DNA of 64,000 nucleotides, from the NCBI GenBank assembly GCA_963971575.1, contig OZ020612.1:34637916-34701915 (forward strand), read 5' to 3'. The first letter of the stretch is position 1; each line of letters starts with the position of its first letter. The position numbers and the translations under genes are program-made. Shown here in pieces: positions 29,530 to 40,823 of the stretch. A model generated the notes under the pieces. That model was given only the letters and a program-made list of their open reading frames with translations, made no database searches and was not told where the DNA came from. Source of the DNA: Liopterus haemorrhoidalis (lineage: Eukaryota; Arthropoda; Insecta; Coleoptera; Dytiscidae).

Positions 29530-30394
29530 ATAAACCACGTGTTAAAAATGTCTTCTAACTTTTCATTTGGTACTTCTGTACAGGTCTGGTCCCAGGCTGC
29601 TAGAAGCTCATCATCGCTCTTAAAATGGCGGCCTTGAAGCTTATCCTTGAAGAAAGTCCAAAATCACAAGGAGCGAGATCTGGACAATACGGAGGATGTT
29701 TTAATACTTGTAATGTAGAATTATTCAAAAATTCTTTAGTTACTTGAGTAGTTTGAGTTTAGTAATTTAGTTTAATTCGCCGTAAGTTTTGAAGAGACTG
29801 AATCAACTGAGGCAAACAAAACTCAACATATTACTTGGCCGTAATTGCTTTTTGCACTTCTAGAACAATTCTCGTAATAATCACACGCTTACCGAAGAAT
29901 ACGACAATCTTTTTTTTTTACAGATCTTGATTGTTTTACCGCGGTTAGAGTTGCTTCGTCTTCAAAGAGATATATGCAATATTATATATTTTACTTATCT
30001 TGTTTCTCGACTCTGATGGCATATCATAATAATAAAGCCATGTGTCGTCCCCTGTTACGATGGAGTTCACGTATTTCAAATGTCCCAGTTTATTTTTTTT
30101 TTACATTTTTCGACACCATTCAACTCTTATTGCTGTTTGTGCATCAGTCAGGTTGTGGGGTACCCATAGCGTACAAACTTTCCTAACTTCCAGATGGTTG
30201 CGAAGAATTGAACGGATAGCTGGTGTATTAATGTGCAAAGACTCTTCTATCTGCCTGTATGTAATTCGCCTATTTTCATCGAGCATTTTTTTAACCGCAG
30301 CAATATTTACAGAAGTAACTGTTTCACGTGGTCTTCCTGGACGAGGATCATCATCTATGTTAAAATTTTCTCTTTGAAATTCTTCTCCTCTCAC
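29530..30394 (-). pseudogene. Mariner transposase relic
   Basis: Read on the minus strand in mariner order. The helix-turn-helix and linker region is open at 30101-30394 (DDPRPGRPRETVTS, RRITYRQIEESL, VRKVCTLWVPHNLTDAQ). The first catalytic block lies near 30030-30060 (SIVTGDDTWLYYYD), then VKKKIVVFFGK, then VTKEFLNNS and PPYCPDLAPCDFG near 29660-29720. Several stops and frame changes interrupt it, and the second catalytic Asp block (HHDNA type) is lost. Terminal repeats were not identified. It abuts the LINE relic at 30400. Confidence 0.85.
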
Positions 30395-30399
30395 TGTTG

Positions 30400-32010
30400 T
30401 TCAAAAATGTGTAAGACCCTTCGGCATTAAGATATTTTATAATGCTCCCATCAACCAATTGAACATTTTCACCTTTATCTAACCCTTTTCCTCTGTAAAT
30501 ATGGAAAGCAGCGCATTTTTCCAACCCGAATTGCATACCTATCGCTGCAGTATACTCAGCAACAGCATCTAAGGCGGCCTGTAGATTCCTCTCGTTCGAG
30601 GCGTAGAGCGTCAAATCATCCATATAAAAAAGATGGGTAATTTTATGCTTACGTCTCGACGGAGAACTTGCCATGTAGCCACTACCGCGCCTGAGCTCGA
30701 TCGATAGAAGAAGAAGTGAGACGCAAAATAGTAGTAGGAATCTGTCTGGAAAATGCCACGCTTGAAATATATCCACTCTGTCGATACTGCGGTTAATCCA
30801 TTTGGGACAACAAATTGTGTCTTCCAGAGGGACATAAGTTTCCCAATGCATCTCTCTATCTCTGGGTGGACTCGTAACATGCGCAACAATGTTAAAATGA
30901 GAACATGTGACGTAATGCCATATGCTTTTGCGTAGTCCACCCAAGCCATCGATAGGTTGCGTTTGAAGTACGCCGCGTCATGACAGACTGACTGGTCGAT
31001 AATAAGGTTTTCTTTGCAACCTGCTTAGCCCCTCTTTGATCCCCTTTGTTCGTAGATGTCTGACCAAATAGAGGCAATGGAGCTCAGTACCCGCTCGTTT
31101 AATACGCTGGTGAAGATCATATACAGCGTACTGAGACAAGTAATAGGTCTATAGTTCTTCGGGTTGGTTAAATCACCTTTTTTAGGAATTAGTACTGTAT
31201 GCCCCTCAGATAACCAAGATGGTATTGGTATTTCTCCACGGATAAAAGAAGTACATTTTCGTGCAAGATAGTCGTGCCCGCTAGTGAATGACTCCAGCAG
31301 AAAGCAATAATACCGTCAAAACCTGGTGCAGCAAAATTGCGCGCTTTTGAAATAACAGGGGGGCATGCCTGAGGATCTGTAAAGTGTTGTGAACAGAATT
31401 CCTCAAATCTCTTCAAAACTGGAGTATCTTGCACGATCGCCTCGTGTTCATAAAGTACCCTCTAGAAAGTCTTTGTCCTGTCGACTGATAATAATGGTTC
31501 AGAAACCTCAGGTTTGGCCATGAACATTTGAACATTTTACTGGGTTAGTCCTGTATATGTTCCAAATAAATAAATAAATAAATAAAATAAATAAATAAAT
31601 AAATGAAAAAGCGTGACGGGCTCGTGAGGAACATAGTATTTTCCTCCATGGTCCTAACCTGGTTGACCAATTTCTTTCTAGCCAGGGCTAGTGCTCTCAA
31701 TTTGTCCACCGTTTTCTGTTTTAGCAGAGTGAGAGTGGACAAATTCAGTGTGTGATACTTTATGCTCAGTTAGCGTATACAGCACAGTCAATTTCCCAGA
31801 GACTACTCTGAAGGGAAACTTGGTCGTCCATAAGTTCATTTACTCGTGTGAGGTCATCAGCACGAATTTTGAACTTATTGTGTCCAAGCCGGGTACGTTT
31901 AAAAGGAGGCGCGAGTAGGTCCAAAAAATGTTTTCGAAGATTTTTTTCCGGAGAAGAGGGAAAACTCAATAAATTGAAGGTCAACTTTTTCAATTTATTG
32001 ATCAATAAAT
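30400..32010 (-). pseudogene. R4-like LINE pol relic
   Basis: Fragments in several frames on the minus strand, in RT order: AADDLTRVNELMDDQ-type N-terminal text (31766-32005), a region near 31545-31740, AAPGFDGIIAFCW (about 31320), AWVDYAKAYG (30930), then LFYMDDLTLYASNE with the catalytic-type MDD (30600) and AIGMQFGLEKCA. The F/YMDDL form and GMxFGxEKCA text are usual in R4/R2-type elements. Stops, indels and a TTTA microsatellite (31561-31602) show decay. The mariner relic adjoins its 3' side. Confidence 0.78.
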
Positions 32011-32029
32011 TGAACCGTGTAAACCCATT

Positions 32030-32310
32030 TAAGAATTACACTTATAAATATAAACATGTTTCTTTTAAGTCGTTCTCGAAAATACAATTTTTCGTAAACC
32101 GTAAATGATATTAAAAAATGTAAAAGTAAAAGTTGTTTCTTTTTCAAAAGTTCTATCCAGAGATACCCATTTTGACCTACGTCATTCATTCAAAAAATGA
32201 AAGTTGTCCTATAAATTCTGTATTTCTGGTTTATTCCGGAAAATTTCAATACTGTCATTCAATTCGGTGGGTAGACTTTGGTCATTAATTTTGCCCCCAA
32301 TTTAATTACA
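32030..32310. repeat. AT-rich dispersed repeat, copy 2
   Basis: Counterpart of 27050-27340: TTTAAGTCGTT, GTAAACCGTAAATGATATT and TTATTCCGGAAAATTT in the same order. Confidence 0.6.
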
Positions 32311-32565
32311 CATCGAATTTTTGAGAAAAAAATGGATGAACGGGTGATCGGATATATCTAGTATGTATTTAAGTAATTAAATGAAAAATTATAATGCATA
32401 AGTACATTTATTAACATATGTAGATATTTGGACTCACTTGCCTTACTGACCAACCGCCACTGTGTCGGTGACCTATAGAAGTACGGTGAGTTCAATAGTT
32501 TAGTAGAGTATATTTTCCCACAAGAACAAATCAATGATATCATCACATATGAGCAAAGTAACGCT

Positions 32566-33465
32566 ACGGTTACATTGCATGCGTGCGTGTGGTAACGAGC
32601 GTTTACCATGAACGTTCTCCTTATCTGGTGATGGGTGGTTTCAGTACATACGTGCGACTTGCATGCGGTATCATTCAAATTAAACTATTTTATTTTAATT
32701 ATCTCAGATATTATTAACTTACCATCAAAAACATATTCAACAACATTATTTATAGTAATAAAACAAATTAATTTTGTTCTATGCATTTTTTCAATTAGAT
32801 GAATATTTGAGGAGTTACGGGTGAACGCACTAAATCTAAAATCTTGAAATATCTCCTTCATTGTTAACAGTAAAAACTTGTATGAAAAAAGTTATGTAGA
32901 ACAAAAAACAAATATTCTTGCCAGAAATACTTTTTCATGGATCAAAAAATAGACAGAAATGGATTTTTTTCTTGATTTTGTCGGACAGAAACAAACCTAT
33001 TTGTTACTCGCGCGTCAGAACCCTGTAGATATGGCTTGATAATGACTAATAAATGAAGATTTTTTTTATCATCATAACTTTTCTTATAGAACTAATAGAC
33101 GCATGGGATTTTTGTTCTATTTATAACCTATATAGAATTTCAAAGAAATTAAGAAAACAAAATAAATAAATAAACAGATAAATAACGAAATAAATAAATA
33201 AAAAATGTCAATTGTTATTTATTTATTGCAGCAGCATGTTAACAAGTCTATTCTTCTTCTAATTTTGTAAAAAAAAGTCTTTGGATCAAATCTAATATTT
33301 TTGGCCTGCTGGACGCATAAAAAAACAAACATGTTTGTGCGTCGACGCAAGTTACATAAGTATGCATGTACTGTAACCATGCTCATTTAACTTCGTGGGT
33401 TTGTTTTTTTGTCAGTTCTCGTGCGTTCAAAAAATCGCACGTTACCGCATCCAATGTAACTGCAC
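32566..33465. mobile_element. Possible DNA transposon with imperfect inverted ends
   Basis: GGTTACATTGCATGCG...GGTAACGAGCG at 32566-32604 resembles the reverse complement of 33432-33464. A second inverted pair, GTACTG(A/T)AACC with flanks, lies at about 32640-32670 and 33345-33380. There is no coding region and no clear target duplication, so confidence is low. Confidence 0.35.
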
Positions 33466-33700
33466 ACTAATGCTTTCAAACCAGGGGCAATACGATTTGT
33501 AGTGAGTTCTACATTCGTTGTTAGCAATGAAGCGACTGTACGAAATCTGGTTTCTGCGCATACAACGTCACTGGTCTGTTCTCATGGGAAGTGCACTCTA
33601 GTACAGTTTGGTTAAGAGAAGGATGGTGAACTTCTGTGACTTAAATTACCTGAACCCAACTGAGAGTGCCCAAGAAGAAGAAAAGAAAAAAATATATTAC

Positions 33701-34109
33701 CCTTTTCTTTACAAATATCAACTGATTTATTAATTCTTTCGATAGCATCTTTATCATTTATAGATTCCAAGAATTTTTTCACTGAGATTGGATCAATTCT
33801 GTTGTCCGTCCCAATCTGTAAAATATACATTTTGTTAACAACAATGTAATAAATAATATTAAATTATTACATATCCTAATTTTTTCATTGAACATTGAAT
33901 AAGACAAAGAGCAGGTTTAGACATCTTTTCTGGAGTTGCAAGTTTTGCTATTTGGGCATCCATATCTAAAAATAATAATTATATGTTTTTATTTTTTTAT
34001 TTATTAGTAATCTGTTCTTATAGTTTTTACCATTTACAGGCGGTAGTTTTTTAATACATTCTTCATGAATAAAGTTCAAATTACCATCTTGCTGACTTGA
34101 CGTCTGAAC
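33701..34109 (-). CDS. Odorant-binding protein, three internal exons
   Basis: Exons on the minus strand: 34109-34031 (79 bp, phase 0 in, 1 out), 33965-33871 (95 bp, 0 out) and 33815-33701 (115 bp, 1 out). All introns are GT-AG (65 and 55 bp) and the phases agree, giving about 96 residues. The cysteine pattern is that of classical insect OBPs: C1 in HEECIKK, 28 residues, C2-x3-C3 in ALCLIQCSMKK, 41 residues, C4 in VDICKEK. OBPs are secreted helical carriers of hydrophobic odorants in sensillum lymph. Missing here are the signal-peptide exon upstream and the last exon with C5-x8-C6; none was found within nearby sequence, so the gene either has long transposon-filled introns or is broken. A hAT MITE sits in the upstream intron. 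Confidence 0.82.
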
Positions 34110-34184
34110 CTAAAAAATATTAGTTTAAATTAAACAGAAATTTTTTGTTAATTTTGAGTTTTTAATTAATTTTTTGGTTTTTAG

Positions 34185-34407
34185 CAGGGCCGTAACGAGG
34201 GTATTAAGCGCCGGTGGCAAGCATTTTTTCTAGCACAAGAATCCAACCAAAAATTAATTTTAAAAAATCTGGAGAGTGCGTAGAAATACAAACATTTAAG
34301 TGAGGATAGTGAGGAGTAAAAATTCTGAAAATTATGTGTGGCAATTAAAAATGTTGCGTCCTATACACGGTAGGAGCCGCCTTCGTCATGTTCTAGTTAC
34401 GGGCTTG
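34185..34407. mobile_element. hAT MITE, 223 bp, next to the OBP exons
   Basis: Ends CAGGGCCGTAACGAGG and the inverted CAAGCCCGTAACTAGA. Duplications GTTTTTAG (34177-34184) and GTATTTAG (34408-34415) match at 7 of 8. Non-coding. Confidence 0.85.
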
Positions 34408-35011
34408 GTATTTAGTATGGGACAACTGTTTTGTTGCCCATCAAAATATAGAAACGTGTGAAAATTCTTTTTCGTCCATTAATTTTATAACTGAAAGCTC
34501 CATTCAACATGCTACATTAATTTCGCATCATAAATTATTTTTGACGTAGAATACGTCTATAGTTTCGTTCCAGTACTGGGTTCCTCGGTAAAAATCCATG
34601 TATCCCAAAAAAGTGTACACCAGACTTCATGCAATAATTTCAAAACTATAAAAGCTAGCAAAAATATAATAACTGAGTTGAAGACAAAAGGTTCAAATAA
34701 GAACTCGGCGCGCGCGGTGTTATTAGATTCACTCGGGGCCACGACATGATAGCAGCTACCGCGAAGTGTCTTGTTTCATCTATGTGCGATCTATCGACAT
34801 CTTTAATAATATTTTTAAGAAAACTTTATTAGACAGCAGTCTTAACCAATACAACATAATTCTGCCGCACATTGACGGAAATTATACCAGCCACATTCTG
34901 CCATGGTTCATCGAACATCCAACTTATATTCTCGACCTGAAACAGTAAAAGAAGAAAGACACAAGACCTCATATCATCAAAGGACATTTTCAAGAAATTT
35001 TAAACAAATCT

Positions 35012-35386
35012 ATGGATAAAAACACCTGTGTGTATACAGACGGGTCCAAGGTCGAAAATTACACTGGAGCAGCAGTAGTAATCGGAGAAAAAGTACAAAC
35101 ATACCACCTGCCAAGCATGACAATTGTTTTCACAGCCGAAGTCTTCAGCATTCTCAAGGCAACCGAGACCATAGTACACTACCTCAACACAAGAAAGAAA
35201 TGCATTATTTATACGGATTCCCTAATCACGATCAACAGCATGCATCAAATGTATCCGAAAAACAAGCTTGTGCCAAATATCCAGGAAAACATCCATGAGT
35301 TCATCAATCGGGGTACTGGGGTAATATCAGTCATGTGGGTACCGTTCCATACTGGCATCCACGGAAATGAAAAACAGACGCCGTAG
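35012..35386 (+). pseudogene. LINE RNase H domain
   Basis: 124 codons from ATG. RNase H signatures are in order: YTDGSKVEN (first Asp), TAEVFSILKA (Glu), IIYTDSLITI (Asp) and WVPFHTGIHGNE (the usual WVPxHxGIxGNE). The frame breaks right after GNE; the expected D-x-A continuation (DAVAKEA) is in another frame, so a one-base change has broken it. It would remove RNA from the RNA:DNA hybrid. Confidence 0.85.
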
Positions 35387-35534
35387 CAAAAGAAGCTATA
35401 ACACAACCAGCCCTCTCAATGTCATGCCCAATGCAGGATCTTAAAATCCTCCAAACAAAGTTAACCTATCAATATTTGCTATACAATATGGAATATGTGA
35501 AGAATTAAATGAACAAATTACCGTACAACATATA

Positions 35535-36225
35535 CGAGGGTTGCCTCTCATATTTCGGGATTGCACTAAACTGTGCTGCCATCTGGCAACTGAAGCTTCT
35601 ATAGTAAAGTTTGACATTTTGACGGTATACGTACTCAGAACGTTTTGACGTACGAGCGCTATTTGTGTTGTTTACAGTAACTTGAAAAAATTCATCTCAG
35701 TTAAAAATGGAATTAAAACATTTTCGAGCGATTATTTTTTACAAATTTCGACGTGGATTAACCCAACAACAGTGCATCGATGAAATTAATTCGAACTTAA
35801 TTTTGGCGATGAAGCACCATTAAAGACTATTGTTTATCGATGATTTGCCGGCTTCAATCGTGGCCGTAGTTCGTTTAAGGACGAATTTCGTGAAGGTCGT
35901 CCAAAATCGGTTGTTGTTCCGGAAAACATTCATGCTGTGCATGAACTGATACTGCAAGATCGTCATGTGACTTATCGTGAAATTGAGGTATACTTGGGCA
36001 TTAGTGGGACCAGCATACATTCACTATTGCATGAACCCACATAATTTGACAATCGCAGTGGAAAAAGCCTCAATCGGAGTGGAAAAAATGCTTCGAAAAT
36101 TGGTTCAAACGCATGGAAAAGTGTATTGATCTTCATGGAGAATATTTTGAAATACAATAAAGCCACTTTTGTTGATTAAAAAATGTTTTTGATCTCAAAT
36201 CCCGAAATATAAAAGGCAACCCTCG
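35535..36225 (+). mobile_element. Mariner deletion derivative, 691 bp
   Basis: Ends CGAGGGTTGCC...TTTCGGGATT and the matching inverted AATCCCGAAATAT...GGCAACCCTCG, flanked by TA on both sides (35533-35534, 36226-36227). From 35707 it keeps the transposase N-terminus (MELKHFRAIIFYKF, RRGLTQQQCIDEI, NRGRSSFKDEFREGRPKS, HVTYREIEVYLGISG). It then jumps to the C-terminal WFKRMEKCIDLHGEYFE text, so the catalytic middle is deleted. It also has frame breaks. Confidence 0.92.
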
Positions 36226-36514
36226 TAATTATTGATTGCCCAAAGTATTTCATACAGAGAAGAAACAACCACGCTGCAGGATCCCTGAAAGAAACACTCT
36301 CAAACAATACAACCATGCTGAACAACACACTGAAATTTCTACAAGACTCAAACATTATACAAAACATATAAAAATAACATGTATTATTTTATAAAATAAC
36401 TGTATTGTATTATCACTTAAAACATTGTATTAGTATATCATTATCAAATTGTACCGGACACAAATAGCCTATGAAGCTGAAGTGTTCTTAATAAAAAAAC
36501 AAAAAGAAAGAAGT

Positions 36515-36790
36515 AATTTGGAGGAGACTGTTCCATCACGAACTATATGAATCGTACAAATAATCCGCTACAAGCAAGGCACATCAAGTCAACAGACTTC
36601 GCTGGTTGGGGCATCAACCAAGAATGAACCCTAGAAGGATTCCAAGGATAACAGTAGAAGGAAGGATGACTGGCAAACGAAAGCAAAGAAGCGCAGTTGC
36701 GATGGAGTGATAGCACTCAATAAGATCTAAGGACACTCCAAGTTCATAACTGGAGAGATTTGACAGAAAGAGCAACATAGTACATTTTTT
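36515..36790 (+). pseudogene. LINE 3' coding relic
   Basis: A frame with RWLGHQPRMNPRRIPRI, then GRMTGKRKQR. This matches the ...RWLGHxxRMxxxRIPKxxxxGxxxGxRxRG tail of endonuclease-reverse-transcriptase LINEs. Stops interrupt it. Confidence 0.6.
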
Positions 36791-36913
36791 GGTGGAATTA
36801 TATTTCAGAGGATGGTAACTTGTATGATGATCTGTAGGCAGTATCCAGAGAAACCAAATATCAATACAGTTAACACCAAATTCATTGTAACGATTGACAT
36901 AATTATTTATACA

Positions 36914-37705
36914 CTAGGTTATTACCCGTCAGCAATGACGGATTTATAATATAAAAATTTCAATTGTTTTTATGTGTATTTTGTTTTATTTTTTAACGTA
37001 TCTTAATTTCATCGCCGGTCAGCGAATCACGGGACAGGATAATAATCATGAGAACCTTAGGAAAAATTGACGTCATAATGTTACCGACACTACATACAGA
37101 CACTTGCTAATTATATAGTTAGATTATTTATTCATAAACTTTTTAAGATGGGAAAACGATTCATTATTTCTCAGTACATTACATTTATATTGTTTAAATT
37201 AAAAAAAAACCCTAGAAATTTATGTATGAATTTATATTCGTAGATTCTTAGAGAATAAATCTGCAAAATATTGTTCATATCGGTCAAAGCATATAGGAGT
37301 GTCTAAAGTTTCTTTTTTATGCCTACGAAATCCTAGATATTTCTATACATAAGTATATTCGTAGATTCTTAGAGAATAAATCTGCAACATATTGTTCATA
37401 TCGGTTAAAGGATATAGGTGTGTCTATAGTTTCTCTTTTATGTCTACGAAACCCTAAACATTTCTATATATAATTATATTTGTAGATTCTTAGAGAATAA
37501 ATCTGCAAAATATTGTTCATATCAGTTACAGGATATAGGAGTATCTAAAGTTTCTTGTTTATGCCTACGAAACCCTAGACATTTCTGTAAATAATTATAT
37601 TTGTAGATTCTTAGAAAATAAATCTGCAAAATATTGTTCATATCAGCCAAAGAATGTAGGAGTGTCTAGATCACATACCATACACACACTTGCTAATTAT
37701 ATATT
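36914..37705 (-). mobile_element. H0-type Helitron, uninterrupted copy
   Basis: On the minus strand: start ATATAATTAGCAAGTGTGTG near 37705, about four ~120-bp units (37670 down to 37225), core TTTTCCCATCTTAAAAAG, an internal second start TCTAACTATATAATTAGC near 37125, a perfect hairpin CCGTCA-TTGC-TGACGG (36926-36941) and CTAG|T at 36914-36917. It matches H0 at 3873-13368. Confidence 0.82.
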
Positions 37706-38493
37706 GCACTGCATTGAGAACTGATAACTATCAGACCATATAATTATAATAGGATAGATTACGAACACGTAGAAAGTTGGTAACCGGCACGCTTGTTGCT
37801 TGTACATAACAACACATATCATCAATGATTGTTGACGCTGGATAATGGCCACGTGGAAAGCTGGTAGTCAGTTTCTGTTTACTGACATTTCTGCATCAAA
37901 AAATGACAAAATTTAAAATGAATGTTTTTGTAGTTGCTTGGGGTGTAATATATCTATTAAAATTTGCCACTTCGGCAGATCAGATGTTAGAAAGCAAATT
38001 CATAAGATAATATTAAAATTTAATATGCCGATGTCTGTAATTCGAACAACAAATAAAGTTTATATTTTGGGGGAAAAAAAAAAAACTAAAATATAAGTGG
38101 TGAGCTACAAAAAGTTTGAAATGAAAAAAAAAAGCAAAATTTGTTTTATAACGATTGAAAATGCGACTAATCAACCTACAAGGGCATGTGAAATGTACTT
38201 TGAAGAATAACAAATTGATGTCTGGTAATGAAAATCAATTAAATATAATAAATCTTAATTTCAAACCAAAAATAAAAAGTAAAGGACACTTAAAAAAACA
38301 CAAAAATTAATATATTCTATTCTACTTTTTTTTGCCTAGTCTCACAGCCTTTCCGCCAGTTTTCACAAATACACTTAAAATACAATATAATTTCACATAA
38401 TACATTTATATTATACATATAAACAATTTGATTAAAAATAAGTTGATTTATATATTATTATAGTCGTACATTAGAACAAGTTAAAAATTCATA
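37706..38493. other. AT-rich DNA, nothing recognised
   Basis: No protein-like frame or repeat family was seen. Confidence 0.4.
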
Positions 38494-38620
38494 TATACTA
38501 GCGTCGCCGAATCAACGCAGTTACGTCACACGACGTAGCACACGACTGTATTGTCTGGAACAATGCATTCGTTTGTTACGTCGTGTGACGAAAATGCGTT
38601 GATTCGCCGACGCTAGTATA
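38494..38620. mobile_element. Foldback (palindromic) MITE, 127 bp
   Basis: The two halves are nearly perfect inverted copies: TATACTAGCGTCG(C/G)CGAA, ATCAACGCA, then CGTCACACGACGTA, with a small central loop near 38540-38575. The outer ends are TATA. No coding region. Confidence 0.85.
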
Positions 38621-38639
38621 CAAGCGTAGTAGTGTCAAA

Positions 38640-39160
38640 GAAAGGGTAGTAATTATTTAGAATATTAGAAACAGATATGTGTCCATTTAATAACTGAGAT
38701 GCTGGAGTAGAGAAGATTGCAATTGTGGATGTTGTTGGGACAGTTAAATAAATGTGAGTGGAATTTCCAGGTTTCCAAGATTCGAGTCTATGACATTTAT
38801 CCTGAAGAGTTGGTGCTGAACTGTGTTTGAATCTTAGAAGGCATAGAAGAAATCGCTCCTTTGCTAAGGTCCATGTTACGGAACCAGTGGTACTTCATAA
38901 TTGTAGGTTGAAACAAGATAACACTTGACCGACTTTGCTCTGAGGAAACAAAATACAGGACCTTGAAAATAGCGTACAGCTCAGCAGTGTACACACTCGT
39001 TATGGAATGCAGACGGTACTAAAACTGTTGGCGTAGATCCAAGATAACGAACGCATACCCAACTCTGGTTCCTGTATGATTTTCCTTAACCTTAAGTCCT
39101 TTTGATTCGTCAGTAAAAATGAGTATTCTCAAACCTAGGGACCAGTGTTCTTTGTACCTC
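38640..39160 (-). pseudogene. LINE RNase H relic
   Basis: On the minus strand, text such as IFTDESKGLKVKENHTG (39080-39130), VGYAFVILDL and SVYTAELYAIFKVLYF (38940-38994) matches the first Asp and the Glu blocks of a LINE RNase H, followed by KCHRLESWKPGN-like text. Frames are broken. Confidence 0.6.
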
Positions 39161-40800
39161 ATGTTTGTATTCGATAGGCAACGTAGTAGTTTATCAAACT
39201 TAGTTAATGTGAGAGTATCTATGAAGGAAGAGAAACTGTTTCAAAAATGTAACTTACCCAACAAAAATATATAATAACAGATAGAACCAGAGTCTTCATA
39301 TTTATTCTGGACAATACACTAGTGATAATTTTGTTTCCAATTGTAGCATTTATATTAAAATTTTATTAATTCAATATTATTATTATATTTTTTTTTTGCA
39401 AAGGATGAACATTGAATTGAAATAATTTACATTTACGTTGATAGAAAAGGTCATTTTTTAAATGTTTAATTTCATGTATGATTAATGGCGCGTTTAAACT
39501 TGTTGAATTTTAACTTTTGTAATCACAATTAACACTGTACATTTTTAATTACTTTACGGGGGGTTGAGAGCCTCTGTAATAAGGTGAGGTCGTAGTTCAT
39601 TTGGTTTCCAATTTTTTTCTATTTAGTTAACTGTAACAATTTTAAAAAATATATATTTTTAGTTATTATAATGTACTGTGTCATCATAGTTAATATTAAA
39701 TAACATGTGAGTACCTAAATTACTTTATTTTATAATTAAAGTTAAATTTTAATACATTATACAGCATTTTATTTATTTTATCAATTTTATTCACACTGAC
39801 AAGTTCGAACTTTCCTGTTTGTATGCGAATTGCAGGTACTTAGTATATTTTTACTGGGTATATTTTAGAAAACATTTTAATAATTTTAATAATTTTAATA
39901 ATTTTAATAATTTTATTTATTTATTTTATTTATTTATTATTTTTACTATTATTATTTTTTAAGAACATTTTCCTCACCCTATTTTAATTTAAATTTATTT
40001 TTTTGACTAAAACTTAGTGACTCGCATTTGTAATTTAGATTATCAAAAACACACCGCTGGCTCGCATACTCCCCTTTTTTCACATACATTTTAAAGCCAT
40101 CATCATCTAGAAGGTGCGAGGATAGATCGCCCCCCACTGGTGCACCACGGATCACGCTAAAGGATCTATCACAACTGGCAGCCAAACAATCAAATAATTA
40201 TTATTATCATGATCTCATGGCTGTCAATACAAGTACTTAGTTATTTCTTGTTTTTATATACTTGCTAACACAAACAATTATGACTAATATACACATGAAC
40301 AGAAACTGTAACCATAACCCAAGGACGAAGAACTAGTAACAGACACAGTAACTTACTCACACTTACAAAAAAAAAAAAACTATTTAGCTCAACAACTGAG
40401 ACTAACTCAACATCTTAACAATGTGTACAATATGTCGTCCAAATACCGAACAGATCATAGCAATATAAACGACGAATAACAGAGCGAAAGTAATCCAATC
40501 AACTTTTCAAACAAATAAATTAAATTTCATATTACGAGAACTCTTTAGGGTTGGGTTTAGGAACAAAAGGAATACAACCAATCAACATAAGACGAATATT
40601 TTCCTATAACACAAAAAAAAAATCCAAACAGCTCCAAACTGAAATAAAAATATGGTCTTCTCAAAAACAGCCCCTCTCATCTCGGGCATCCAAAATATGT
40701 GATTCCTTCTCAGCAAACGCCTAAATCCACAAACCTTAAGTCAGAACTATATAACGTCCTTTTCGGCAAAGGCCCGAAATATATAACGTTCCTTAACAAA
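39161..40800. other. AT-rich DNA, no recognised gene
   Basis: A (TTTTAATAA)n/(TTTA)n tract occupies 39875-39955. A 68-codon minus frame at 39979-40185 has no known domain. 40741-40840 repeats the motif ATATAACGT three times around the primer-like site described next. Confidence 0.4.
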
Positions 40801-40805
40801 TGGGA

Positions 40806-40823
40806 GCCCCACGTTGGGCGCCA
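40806..40823 (-). promoter_or_regulatory. Possible LTR-retrotransposon primer binding site
   Basis: The minus strand reads TGGCGCCCAACGTGGGGC. This is a well-known form of primer site in insect LTR elements. If real, a degraded 5' LTR lies to its right (from about 40824 to about 41562, where the minus strand has TGTAGGGCTGCG). No gag or pol was found to its left, so it would be a remnant. Confidence 0.45.

Larger units (their letters stand above)
34766..36505 (+). mobile_element. LINE 3' portion with RNase H domain, split by a mariner
   Basis: LINE sequence is 34766-35532 and 36228-36505. It contains the linker before RNase H, the RNase H domain, and after the mariner a short C-terminal region (LKFLQDSNIIQNI) with a 3' UTR ending in an A-rich run near 36500. 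The domain order suggests the I/R1/Jockey group; the RT part is absent. Confidence 0.75.

Noticed and set aside
29291..29533. 80-codon plus-strand frame
   Set aside because: It overlaps the 3' side of the mariner relic on the other strand and shows no domain.
33612..33700. Extension of the last OBP exon to the next in-frame stop
   Set aside because: The frame past 33701 loses OBP character and enters a splice donor (GTAATAT) and a pyrimidine tract; no C5-x8-C6 appears.
34557..34742. Minus-strand 61-codon frame with a hydrophobic stretch as the OBP signal-peptide exon
   Set aside because: The hydrophobic segment is internal and not at a start codon, and no donor in the needed phase 0 follows it convincingly.
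39979..40185. 68-codon minus-strand frame with a protein-like look
   Set aside because: No recognisable domain, no splice context and no neighbours to support a gene.
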